Origin: Planctomycetota bacterium
GTDB lineage: Bacteria > Planctomycetota > Planctomycetia > Planctomycetales > Planctomycetaceae
Reading direction: 5' to 3'
DNA: 40,939 nucleotides
Assembly (NCBI GenBank): GCA_016872645.1
Contig: VGZH01000053.1
Location: 1-40,939, forward strand
Below, in pieces: positions 27,804-35,801 of the stretch. Position numbers and translations under genes: made by a program. Within the stretch, counting starts at the first letter, position 1, and every line of letters starts with the position of its first letter. Below the pieces are notes generated by a model. That model was not told the DNA's origin, ran no database searches, and was given only the letters and a program-made list of their open reading frames with translations.

Positions 27804-29672
27804 ATGACTGACCAGACGCAAGCCGACCGTTCTGACTTGAAGCCGCATGCTCACGACGGCTCTCCGGAGCCGTTGTCTCGTTTTGTGCCGCTCGCTGATG
27901 GCCGAGTTGCTCGGTTTGATCCGGCGGACAATGAGGCTTCAGCGGCCTTCGATTCGGTTCCCGCGCAGCGGCACGACGAAGTGCTCAGCCAGGCGAGTCT
28001 GTTCGTCGATCAACTCCGGGCCCAAGTGTCCGAGCTACAGCGGCGCGACCAGATTTTGGCGACGCAGCTTCAGCAGATCGAACACGAGAGTCGTAACCTG
28101 CGGCAGTGGAAGCAAGAGGCCGATCAGGAGTTGCTGTCGAAAGAAATTACCCTGCGGCAGCGTGAGACGACGCTCGCCGAACAGATCGCCGCGCAGCAAC
28201 ACGCCATCGAACAGCTTCGTACTGAACAAGCAGGCCTTGCCAATGGCCGCGAGCAACTCGAAGCGGATCGCATCCGGCTGATGTCCGACATCGGCACAAA
28301 GGTCGTCGCCGAGCGAGAACGCTTGCAGCAAGCGATCGCGGCTGCCGACCTGGACCGACAGTGCCGCGAGATGGAGTTCGAGCAACAGCGGCAACGTCTG
28401 GAAGAGGCATTCCAACTCAAGTTGCAAGAAGTCGAGGCCGCAAAGTCGCATGTCCGCGAAGTCGTAACCGAAGAGGTACTCACGGCGGAGTTACGGACCG
28501 AACGAGACACGCTGCTTCGCGAGCGCAACGAATTCGAGCGCCAACGAGCCGACTTCATCGCGAAGCGCGACCGCGAACGGGCAGAACTCGAACACACGCG
28601 TGAAGTTCAGGAGGCGGCCGTCGCTCGCGTGCGTGAGGAATTGCTCGCCCAACGACAGGCGCAGTTCGCCGAACTGGATGCCGCGAAACAGGCTCAAGAA
28701 GCGAGCTTGCTCGAGGCCCAGGAAGCGTTTGCTCGGCAGCGCGAGCAGCAACTGACCGAACTGCGGCACGAACGCGCGGTCCTCGAAAACCGCTTGCGAT
28801 TCCAACAGGAACACCTCGCAAAGGCACGGCAGGAAATCGAATCGGCTCAGAACGACTTCCGCCGTGAAGCGCAGCGCGTGCGCGGCCAACTGGAAGAGGG
28901 CGAAGCGATCATACGCTTGCGGCAGTCGCAACTCGACCGCGTGCGAGCGTTGCTCGAAGAACGCGAACGGTCGGTCAATCGCGAGCGAGAGATGCTCTTC
29001 AAGTCGCAGCGAGCGTTCGAGCAATTCACCGAACACGACCGCGAGCGAATCGCTCGCGAACGCGAAGATTGGGATCGTGAGCGCGGGAGCCAATTGGCCG
29101 ATCTCCGTCGCCAGCAGGACATGCTCACGCTGCATGCTCAAAACCTAGAAGGCCGGCGTGAACGGCTGGACAACTTGCGAGCCGAACTGGAAGAAACGCA
29201 TCGCACGACGCTCGAACGCCGCATGGCCATCGAAGAAGCGTGGGCGCAGTTGACTCAAGCCTGCGGAGCGGAAGTCGCCCAGCAACGACTCGACCAAGCT
29301 CAGCAACAACTTTCCGGTCACTATCGCGGCCTGCGCGAAGCCTTGATCGAACAACGCCGCGAACTCGACGAGATGCGACTGGTCTTTCAAACCCAGCGAG
29401 ACGATGTCCGCTCCGAACAGCAGACGCTCTCCGACTGGGCCGCAACCCAGGAACGGAAGCTCCGGGCGCGCGAGAGCGATTTGCAGACTCAGGCCGAGCA
29501 GCTCAACGTCCGCGAGTCCGCATGGCGTTCTGCCAGCCAACGCTGGATCAACGAGAAGATCGAAGCCGAGGCGGTCATTCGCGACCTGCTTGAACAACTC
29601 ACTTCATTGACGGAGCCGACCTCGTCGGTTTCCATTTGGCCGCGTCCGGCAATGCCGGTCTACGAGCAGTAA
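27804..29672 (+). CDS. Large coiled-coil protein
   Basis: A 622-residue protein, from ATG 27804 with AAAGGAC upstream. The frame extends back into trxA, but that part is a shadow. Residues 1-60 are polar and unstructured. From about 65 to 600 the sequence is a nearly unbroken heptad coiled coil very rich in Glu, Arg and Gln (for example RQRETTLAEQIAAQQHAIEQ and DRERIAREREDWDRERGSQL). There is no transmembrane helix and no signal. The C-terminus (TSSVSIWPRPAMPVYEQ) is a short Pro-rich tail. It may be a cytoskeletal or scaffold protein, but family and role are unknown; such composition also mimics SMC/Rad50-like proteins, whose ATP motifs are absent here. Confidence 0.85.
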   Translation: MTDQTQADRSDLKPHAHDGSPEPLSRFVPLADGRVARFDPADNEASAAFDSVPAQRHDEVLSQASLFVDQLRAQVSELQRRDQILATQLQQIEHESRNLRQWKQEADQELLSKEITLRQRETTLAEQIAAQQHAIEQLRTEQAGLANGREQLEADRIRLMSDIGTKVVAERERLQQAIAAADLDRQCREMEFEQQRQRLEEAFQLKLQEVEAAKSHVREVVTEEVLTAELRTERDTLLRERNEFERQRADFIAKRDRERAELEHTREVQEAAVARVREELLAQRQAQFAELDAAKQAQEASLLEAQEAFARQREQQLTELRHERAVLENRLRFQQEHLAKARQEIESAQNDFRREAQRVRGQLEEGEAIIRLRQSQLDRVRALLEERERSVNREREMLFKSQRAFEQFTEHDRERIAREREDWDRERGSQLADLRRQQDMLTLHAQNLEGRRERLDNLRAELEETHRTTLERRMAIEEAWAQLTQACGAEVAQQRLDQAQQQLSGHYRGLREALIEQRRELDEMRLVFQTQRDDVRSEQQTLSDWAATQERKLRARESDLQTQAEQLNVRESAWRSASQRWINEKIEAEAVIRDLLEQLTSLTEPTSSVSIWPRPAMPVYEQ

Positions 29673-29776
29673 GCCGGAGCACGCTAGCGTCCGGTTCCCG
29701 CTACCAAGAATTCGAGTGGCGACAGTTAGCCGCAGGGTGCTAGCCCCGGTTGAACCGGACGCTGGCGCGTTCCGGC
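29673..29776. repeat. Imperfect inverted repeat
   Basis: Arms of 25 bp at 29673-29697 and 29752-29776 agree in 22 of 25 bases; the shared core AGCGTCCGGTTC is perfect. The 54-bp centre contains smaller inverted pieces. It follows the stop of the coiled-coil gene at once and precedes the permease gene. Confidence 0.75.
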
Positions 29777-29806
29777 TGATTCGTCCGAATCGCGAAGTGC
29801 AATGCC

Positions 29807-31204
29807 ATGAAACGTTCACTGCCGTTGATGGCGATTGTCAGCATCATTTTCTTCAACGTCTGCGGCGGGGCATATGCGTTGGAGGAAGTGTTGGCGGTCG
29901 GGCCGGGGTTGGCGGTGCTGTTGCTGATGATTACGCCGCTGGTTTGGGGTGCTCCGGTGGCGTTGGTCTGCGCGGAGTTAGGTTCCGCGATCCCGGAAGA
30001 AGGGGGCTATTACGCTTGGTCGAAGCGAGCGTTGGGGCCGTTCGGTTCGTTCTGCCAAGGTTGGTGGGCGTGGCTTTACACGTTCGTGGACATCGGGCTG
30101 TATCCGATGATGTTCTGCGATTATCTCGCGTACTTCGTGCCGGATGTCGGCGAGGACGGGAATTTCTGGCTGCGGCGAGGGGCGATGCTCGTCATCATTT
30201 GGAGCTTCGTGCTATTGAATCTGTACGGTTCGGTGACGCTCGGAAAGTTGGCCCACGGAGCGACGTGGCTGGTGCTCAGTCCGTTTGTGATTCTGGTGTT
30301 GATCGGAGTGTGGCGTGGCTGCACCTCGGGGTTCGCGCAAAGTCCAGTGACACCTTTCGTGAGCGGCGAGGCATCGATCGGATCGGCGCTGGCGGCGGCA
30401 ATCCCGTTGGTACTGTGGAACTTCATGGGCTGGGATTCGGTCTCGCCGATTGCCGGTGAGATGCAGCATCCGCAGCGCGACTATCCCCGCGCCCTGTTGA
30501 TCGCAGCGCTGGTGATTGCCGCGTGCTATGCCCTGCCCGCGTTGGTAGCGATGGCATTGCTCGACCCGGAACAGATCACCTGGACCCCCGGAGCTTGGAG
30601 CAACGCCGCAAAACAGATCGGCGGGGAGTGGCTGGGAAGTTATCTCAGCGCGATGGGAATGCTGTCCGCGATCGGTCTGTATTCGGCATTGGTCCTGGTT
30701 TACAGCCGAGTCCCGTTCGTGATGGGTGTTGACGGCTACTTGCCGAAGGTGTTGATGAAAACAAATCGCCGAGACGCACCGTGGGTCTCGTTGATCGTTT
30801 CCGGAGTGGTGTATTCGATCGTCGTCTGTTCTTTTCGAGACTTGGAAGAATTGGCGTCGGCGGATGTCACCATTTATGGGGCGATGCTGTCGCTGGAGTT
30901 GTTGTCGTTTTTGGTGCTGCGTCGCCGTGAACCGAATCTCGCAAGACCGTTCCGAGTCCCCGGAGGCTGGGGAATCGCGGTAATGCTCTGCGTGCTCCCG
31001 GTGCTGTGCATCGGAGCCGGTGTGTACTACCGAGTTCAAGAGCCTGCTGAAGAGGGTGGCGGCTTGTGGAATGTCGTCGGCCTCGCGTTGGCCATCATGG
31101 CGAGCGGCCCCCTGCTCTATCCGATTGCGGCATGGTGGCGTGTAAAGACCTGTCGCTCTGAATCAACGCCTGGCGAGCGGCAGGGCTTTAGCCCTCCGAG
31201 TTAG
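29807..31204 (+). CDS. APC-family amino acid or polyamine permease
   Basis: A 465-residue inner-membrane transporter with 12 predicted helices. The first helix shows the APC feature NVCGGAYALEEVL, where the helix is broken at Gly-Gly, the site of substrate binding. GGYYAWSKRALG in TM2-3 and the segment NFMGWDSVSPIAGEMQHPQRDYPRAL in TM6 are typical of the polyamine/cationic amino-acid branch. Likely an amino acid or polyamine symporter or antiporter; the substrate is open. The last dozen codons (TPGERQGFSPPS) run through a small palindrome (AGGGCT at 31182-31187, AGCCCT at 31190-31195), so the gene end seems to have been captured from a repeat. Confidence 0.88.
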   Translation: MKRSLPLMAIVSIIFFNVCGGAYALEEVLAVGPGLAVLLLMITPLVWGAPVALVCAELGSAIPEEGGYYAWSKRALGPFGSFCQGWWAWLYTFVDIGLYPMMFCDYLAYFVPDVGEDGNFWLRRGAMLVIIWSFVLLNLYGSVTLGKLAHGATWLVLSPFVILVLIGVWRGCTSGFAQSPVTPFVSGEASIGSALAAAIPLVLWNFMGWDSVSPIAGEMQHPQRDYPRALLIAALVIAACYALPALVAMALLDPEQITWTPGAWSNAAKQIGGEWLGSYLSAMGMLSAIGLYSALVLVYSRVPFVMGVDGYLPKVLMKTNRRDAPWVSLIVSGVVYSIVVCSFRDLEELASADVTIYGAMLSLELLSFLVLRRREPNLARPFRVPGGWGIAVMLCVLPVLCIGAGVYYRVQEPAEEGGGLWNVVGLALAIMASGPLLYPIAAWWRVKTCRSESTPGERQGFSPPS

Positions 31205-31307
31205 GCTTTTCGTCCGACAACAACTTTCGGTTCTCGGCATCAGACCGTCGGGGCTGTCATTTCGACGACAAATGCGGCACCGCAATCGAATTTGCTCACC
31301 ATGTCCC

Positions 31308-32804
31308 TCAGTGTCCGCCTCCCACGTTGCGGCGTTGGGCCAGATCTTCCGCCGTCGCTTGGGTGTGCTGGATGAAATTGGGGAGTAACGAACCAACGAT
31401 CATGCCGACGAACGATGCGGCCAAGCCGTAAAGCTGCGGCGGCATACTCCGCCAGACGTTTTCGCTCTCTGTGTCGTGGTACGAGAACATGAAGCCGAGC
31501 CAGACTGAGACGGCCAGCACGATTGCGAAAACCGCGCCTTGAGTGGTGGCTCGCTTCCAATACACGCCAAAAACCAGCGGTACAAAAGCGACTACCAGCG
31601 TCACGCTGTAACCCGCTTCGACCATCTCGTACATGGTGGCACCGGAGTTTACCGACATCGTCGTGGCCACGACCGCCACTAGAACCAGCAGCGAACGCAG
31701 CGTCATCAGCATTGCCTGGTCGGTCAGCTTCAGTCGTTGTAGAAAAATTCGCAGCACGTTTTCGGTGAGCACGCTGGCGGGGGCGAGCAATGTGCCGCTG
31801 GCGGTCGAGAGAATGGCCGACATCAACGCACCGAAGAACAGCACCTGGCACCAAATCGGAGTCACATTCAGCACCAGCGACGGCAGAACCTGTTGCACCA
31901 CGCGTGGATCGTCAGACTGGAATAACTCGACGAAGCTGGGGTCGATCAACGTGGCGGAGTAGGCAATGAACATCGGCACGAATGCGAACCCAAAATAGAA
32001 GAGACCGCCCCAAAAGGTGCCGATGGTCGCCGTCTTCTCATCCCGCGCGCTGGTGACTCGCTGAAACACGTCCTGTTGTGGGATCGAGCCAAATGCCATC
32101 GTGATGAACTGGCCGATGGCAACCATCCAGGCGGAAGCCGTCAGATGCGGAAAGACATTCAGTTTTCCCGCGCGATACGCATGGTCGATGACTTCGCCCA
32201 CGCCGCCGGCACGATGGCCTAGCAAGGCCGCGACAAGAATCAGCCCCACCACAATCGCCACCGTCTGAATCACGTCCGTCAGAGCGACCGACCACATGCC
32301 GCCAAACATGGTGTAGATCGTGACGATCACCGCTCCGACCATAATCGACTGATTCAGCGTCAGATACTCCGGGAACAAGACGTTGATGACCAATCCCAGC
32401 GCCGAGAGTTGAGCACTCGTCCAACCGAGGTACGAACTGGCAATCCCCAGCGACGTGATGACCTCGACGAACTTGCCGTATCGCAGATGGTAGTAGTCGC
32501 CGATGGTCAGCAGTTCGAGCCGATAGAACGTCCTCGCGAAAAAGAGAGCCACAAAACACAAGCAGACCGACGCTCCGAATGGGTCGCCGGAGACGGCCCC
32601 CAAACCGTCCTTGGCGAATGTCGCGGAGACTGACAACACGGTCTCCGCCCCGAACCACGTCGCAAACACGCAGGCGAAATTCATGTAAAGCGGCAGCGAC
32701 CGCCCCGCGACCATGAAGTCCTTCGAGTCCTTCACGCGCGTCGCCGCCCACAGGCCCACCGCCACCGTGGCGATCATGTAAAGAATCACGCACACCACCA
32801 GCAT
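31308..32804 (-). CDS. Sodium:solute symporter (SSS family)
   Basis: The 498-residue protein has about 13 helices in the SSS pattern. Helix 1 begins almost at the start (VILYMIATVAVGLWAATRV); hallmarks include VAGRSLPL before TM2, GDYYHLRYGK, GGMWSVALTDVIQ and the TM8 segment GALMSAILSTASGTLLAPAS, which has the Ser/Thr cluster of the sodium site. It is placed in the inner membrane and imports an unknown solute with sodium. GGAGAG six bases upstream supports ATG 32804. A gamma-glutamyltransferase gene ends 75 bp upstream on the same strand, so a shared transcript and a role in taking up products such as glutamate or Cys-Gly are possible. Confidence 0.92.
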   Translation of the reverse strand: MLVVCVILYMIATVAVGLWAATRVKDSKDFMVAGRSLPLYMNFACVFATWFGAETVLSVSATFAKDGLGAVSGDPFGASVCLCFVALFFARTFYRLELLTIGDYYHLRYGKFVEVITSLGIASSYLGWTSAQLSALGLVINVLFPEYLTLNQSIMVGAVIVTIYTMFGGMWSVALTDVIQTVAIVVGLILVAALLGHRAGGVGEVIDHAYRAGKLNVFPHLTASAWMVAIGQFITMAFGSIPQQDVFQRVTSARDEKTATIGTFWGGLFYFGFAFVPMFIAYSATLIDPSFVELFQSDDPRVVQQVLPSLVLNVTPIWCQVLFFGALMSAILSTASGTLLAPASVLTENVLRIFLQRLKLTDQAMLMTLRSLLVLVAVVATTMSVNSGATMYEMVEAGYSVTLVVAFVPLVFGVYWKRATTQGAVFAIVLAVSVWLGFMFSYHDTESENVWRSMPPQLYGLAASFVGMIVGSLLPNFIQHTQATAEDLAQRRNVGGGH

Positions 32805-32879
32805 CGTTCGCTCTCCAGGAAACAGACTGCTCGATCGATTAACAATCGAGGCGGATGGTAGTGAGGTCCGCCACTTTCG

Positions 32880-34628
32880 TCAGTATCCCACCGCACAGCC
32901 ATCTTTGCGCGGGTCGGTGCCGCCATGCAACACGCCATTTTTGTGGTCGATCAGAATTGCCTGATAACCGCCAAATGCACCGCCGGGACCAGTCAGTTGA
33001 TGACCGCGCTCGGTCAGCATCTTCAATGCTGCGGCCGGGAAACCGTACTCGTGCCCGACAGTGCCACCATTCGCCGACATCGGGCGGCCCGTGGGAGTCG
33101 CGCTGCCGGTGTGTTGCATACGCGGGTGCTCGCCCGCTTGTTGCACATTCATGCCGAAGTCGAGCATGTTGACGAGCACCTGCACATGCCCTTGCGGTTG
33201 GAAGTCGCCACCCATCACACCGAATGTCAGATACGGTTGGCCCTCCTTCGTGACGAACGCGGGGATGATGGTGTGGAATGGCCGCTTGTGCGGTTCCAGC
33301 CGATTGGGATGCGTTTCATCGAGCGCGAACAGGCAACCGCGATTCTGCAATGCGAAGCCGACGTTGCCCGGCACGATCTGCGAGCCGAAGCCGAAGTAAT
33401 TGCTTTGGATGAACGAGCAACAGTTGCGGTCCTTGTCGACGACCGTCAGATAGATCGTATCGCCATGAGCCAGCTTCGCGTCGATGTCGCCCGGCACCAC
33501 TTGCTTCGCCGCCCTAGCCATGTCGATGCGAGCGGCCTGTCGCGCGGCGTACTCTTTGGAGATCAACTCTTTCGTCGGTGGCACTCCGAACGCGGGATCG
33601 AAATAGAACCGCGAGCGATCCGCGAACGCCAGCTTCTTCGATTCAATCAGCAGATGCAGGTAGTCGGGATGAAACGGGCCCAGCGACTTGAGGTCATGCC
33701 GTTCCAGCACGTTGAGCATCTGCAGCGCTGCGATCCCCTGCCCGTTGGGCGGAAGTTCCCAAACGTCGTAGCCGCGATAGTTCGTGCTGACCGGTTCCAC
33801 CCACTCGGAGGTGTGATCTTTGAAATCGTGCATTGAGAAATACCCGCCGTTCGCTTCGCTGAACCGCACGATCTCGCCGGCGATCGCTCCTTCGTAGAAG
33901 GCATCTCGCCCTCCCGTCGCGATCGCGCGATAGGACGCGGCGAGATTCGGGTTCTTGAATATCTCGCCCACGCGCGGAGCTTTGCCGTTCGGCAAGTAGG
34001 TCTTCGATGAATCCGGCCACTGCGACAGACTGCTGGCCGAGCTGGACCAATAGCCCGCGATGATTTCGCTGACAGGAAAACCTTCGTCGGCCGTTTGGAT
34101 GCTCGATGCGAGCAGCTTGTCGTAGTTCATCGTTCCAAACTTCGACCGCAGCATCTCCCAACCATCAACGCAGCCCGGCACAGACCACGACAGCGGTCCA
34201 GTCTCCGGCATCTCGTCGAGCTTCTTCTGAGCAAACACCTCGCGATTGACGGCGTAAGGACTCCGCCCGCACGCATTCAGGCCGTAGAGCTTCTTGGTCT
34301 TCGCGTCCCAATAGATCACAAAGAGGTCGCCGCCGATGCCGCAACTCATCGGTTCGACAAGTCCAATCATCGCGTTGGCCGCAATCGCCGCGTCGGCCGC
34401 GTTACCTCCGGCCTTAAGGATGTCCAACCCCGCCTGAGCCGCCAGCGGATGACTGGTCGCGACAATGCCGTTCTTCGCAATCACCACCGACCGCCCCGGA
34501 TGCGGCAGTGTCTTCGGTGGAGCGGCCTCGGCCGTCGCCGACGTGAAATCCAATCCCGCAAAATATCCCAGCGACATGGCGGTCACTCCCAGCCACAAAA
34601 CATGGTTCAAAAGTCTGCGTCGATTCAC
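32880..34628 (-). CDS. ggt: Gamma-glutamyltransferase
   Basis: From GTG 34628 (AGAAGGGA upstream) the precursor is 582 residues; the frame is open further upstream but without ribosome site. N-terminal export signal: basic NRRRLL, hydrophobic core to about 30, cleavage near AEA-AP at 36. GGT-family segments follow: ATSHPLAAQAGLDILKAGGN, then EPMSCGIGGDLFVIYWD. The autocatalytic nucleophile is probably T391 in HGDTIYLTVVDKD, where the precursor would cut into two subunits. The enzyme transfers or hydrolyses gamma-glutamyl groups, for example of glutathione, in the periplasm. The C-terminal motif GGYQAILIDHKNGVLHGGTDPRKDG is typical. A sodium symporter follows 75 bp downstream. Confidence 0.93.
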   Translation of the reverse strand: MNRRRLLNHVLWLGVTAMSLGYFAGLDFTSATAEAAPPKTLPHPGRSVVIAKNGIVATSHPLAAQAGLDILKAGGNAADAAIAANAMIGLVEPMSCGIGGDLFVIYWDAKTKKLYGLNACGRSPYAVNREVFAQKKLDEMPETGPLSWSVPGCVDGWEMLRSKFGTMNYDKLLASSIQTADEGFPVSEIIAGYWSSSASSLSQWPDSSKTYLPNGKAPRVGEIFKNPNLAASYRAIATGGRDAFYEGAIAGEIVRFSEANGGYFSMHDFKDHTSEWVEPVSTNYRGYDVWELPPNGQGIAALQMLNVLERHDLKSLGPFHPDYLHLLIESKKLAFADRSRFYFDPAFGVPPTKELISKEYAARQAARIDMARAAKQVVPGDIDAKLAHGDTIYLTVVDKDRNCCSFIQSNYFGFGSQIVPGNVGFALQNRGCLFALDETHPNRLEPHKRPFHTIIPAFVTKEGQPYLTFGVMGGDFQPQGHVQVLVNMLDFGMNVQQAGEHPRMQHTGSATPTGRPMSANGGTVGHEYGFPAAALKMLTERGHQLTGPGGAFGGYQAILIDHKNGVLHGGTDPRKDGCAVGY

Positions 34629-34968
34629 AATCAGTCCCTTCTCAGAGCAGCAAACTGGTAAAGCGAAACGATCACATAGTCTCAACATCCTGATCCCGGC
34701 CGGCAAGCAGTAAAGTCGAACTGCCCGCATCTTCCGCCCACCGTTTTTCGACCGCTCTTCTAAAACTGATCGGACGGCAGACGGAAAATAAAACAGGCCA
34801 ACATGTCCACTCCGGGCGTGATCTTCAATGGCGGCGGAACGAGGAGTGGCCACCTGGATTTGTCGCTTTGTTCGACTCTGTGTCCCGTCGCGCCTCAGTG
34901 ATTCCCATTCGCGATTCGGGACTGGTCACAATCGAACAAAGGATTGGAAACCTCAGAGGTGCGACTAG
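34629..34968. other. Gap of about 340 bp upstream of ggt
   Basis: Promoter region of the ggt gene, then non-coding sequence up to the serC fragment. No RNA gene or strong palindrome seen. A plus-strand frame from 34868 to 35101 exists but has no ribosome site or recognisable content. Confidence 0.45.
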
Positions 34969-35139
34969 TCACAGAGGAAGATCATTGAGAATCACGCCGA
35001 AACCGCCGCCGGACTCGACGGCCTCAGGGGCCACCGTGACGTCGGCGGCATGCGAGCCAGCATCTAAAACGCCTTCCCGATCGAAGGGGTCGATGCTCTG
35101 ATCTCGCTGATGAAAGATTTCGAAGCCAAGAACGAGTAA
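34969..35139 (+). pseudogene. serC: C-terminal fragment of phosphoserine aminotransferase (serC)
   Basis: The plus strand reads AAGLDGLRGHRDVGGMRASI, then a stop TAA at 35065-35067, and then in frame NAFPIEGVDALISLMKDFEA KNE with the natural stop TAA at 35137-35139. This is the C-terminal end of SerC, where the intact family has G-H-R-x-V-G-G-M-R-A-S-I-Y-N-A; here the Tyr codon has become a nonsense codon. The N-terminal 300 residues, including the PLP lysine, are missing. The intact copy must be elsewhere because serine synthesis is essential. The fragment lies 75 bp from a transposase remnant. Confidence 0.8.
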
Positions 35140-35212
35140 CAGAGTTCGCACGATTTGAGATTGCGCAGTTCCGCCGACAATCGGCGACAATAGGCTTCAT
35201 GCTTTTTTTGCT

Positions 35213-35265
35213 GAAATGATTTTGCTGACCACATTAGCGTCATCGCTACTCAGCAAAATCATTTC
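35213..35265. repeat. Perfect inverted repeat near the transposase remnant
   Basis: Two exact 16-bp arms (35213-35228 and 35250-35265) read GAAATGATTTTGCTGA and its complement around a 21-bp centre. A partial third copy CAAAATCAT occurs at 35269-35277. It lies directly beyond the end of the transposase frame, so it may hold the terminal inverted repeat of the element. Confidence 0.75.
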
Positions 35266-35280
35266 GGGCAAAATCATAGT

Positions 35281-35545
35281 TCACCGGTTGACGACAGTAG
35301 AAAATGGCGGTGCTGGTCGGCTGCATGTGGTGTGATAGAGTGCGAAGAGTCGGAGCTTGAAGTGGCCGTAGTGGCGGTCGCCGTAAGCTCGACGTTGTAG
35401 GATTCCGATCTTGTTGTTGGTGCCTTCCAGCGGGCTTGTTGAGATTGGGTGGTTCTACAATCAAGAGGCCCACGCGATGCCCTCGGAGCGCTTGGCTCAT
35501 GGTGCTGAGGAAGCGGATGCTGGTGGCTTCTTGCGCGAACTGACC
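35281..35545 (-). mobile_element. ISL3-family transposase remnant (3' end)
   Basis: Minus-strand translation in two frames gives the C-terminal end of an ISL3-type transposase. Frame one (35545-35460) reads GQFAQEATSIRFLSTMSQAL; frame two (about 35456-35281) reads NHPISTSPLEGTNNKIGILQ, then RRAYGDRHYGHFKLRLFALY and a stop TGA at 35281. The P-L-E-G-T-N-N-K-I motif with R-x-A-Y-G is the ISL3 signature around the last catalytic glutamate. There is a frameshift between the parts and the N-terminal 350 residues are missing, so the element is dead. The palindrome at 35213-35265 probably stems from its end. Confidence 0.8.
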
Positions 35546-35586
35546 TTAGCCAAATTCGCTAGCGGTACGTCCGCCGATCCGCTTGC

Positions 35587-35793
35587 TTGGCCGAGATTCA
35601 AACACTCTCGTACAAAGACCTCGCTTCCGACCGCCAAACCGTCGCCGCCGTGCAAACCCTCAAGGCAATCCTCGCTCACGCGTCGAAGGGCGAGCCGGAC
35701 TGCATCATGCGAGTCAATGACTCGAAAGGTGGTCTTGGCCTGTATCGCGTGAGCAAGCCTAAGCTCGACGTTTTGTACGCCGCAAAAGCGTGA
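35587..35793 (+). CDS. Small hypothetical protein, perhaps a truncated gene
   Basis: A 68-residue frame from TTG 35587. The sequence (MAEIQTLSYKDLASDRQTVA to LYRVSKPKLDVLYAAKA) looks protein-like, with no transmembrane segment. No ribosome site precedes the TTG, and an in-frame stop lies about 27 bases upstream, so a longer gene could have been cut here when the neighbouring transposon inserted. No family recognised. It converges with the kinase gene eight bp away. Confidence 0.35.
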   Translation: MAEIQTLSYKDLASDRQTVAAVQTLKAILAHASKGEPDCIMRVNDSKGGLGLYRVSKPKLDVLYAAKA

Positions 35794-35801
35794 CTGTCGA
35801 T

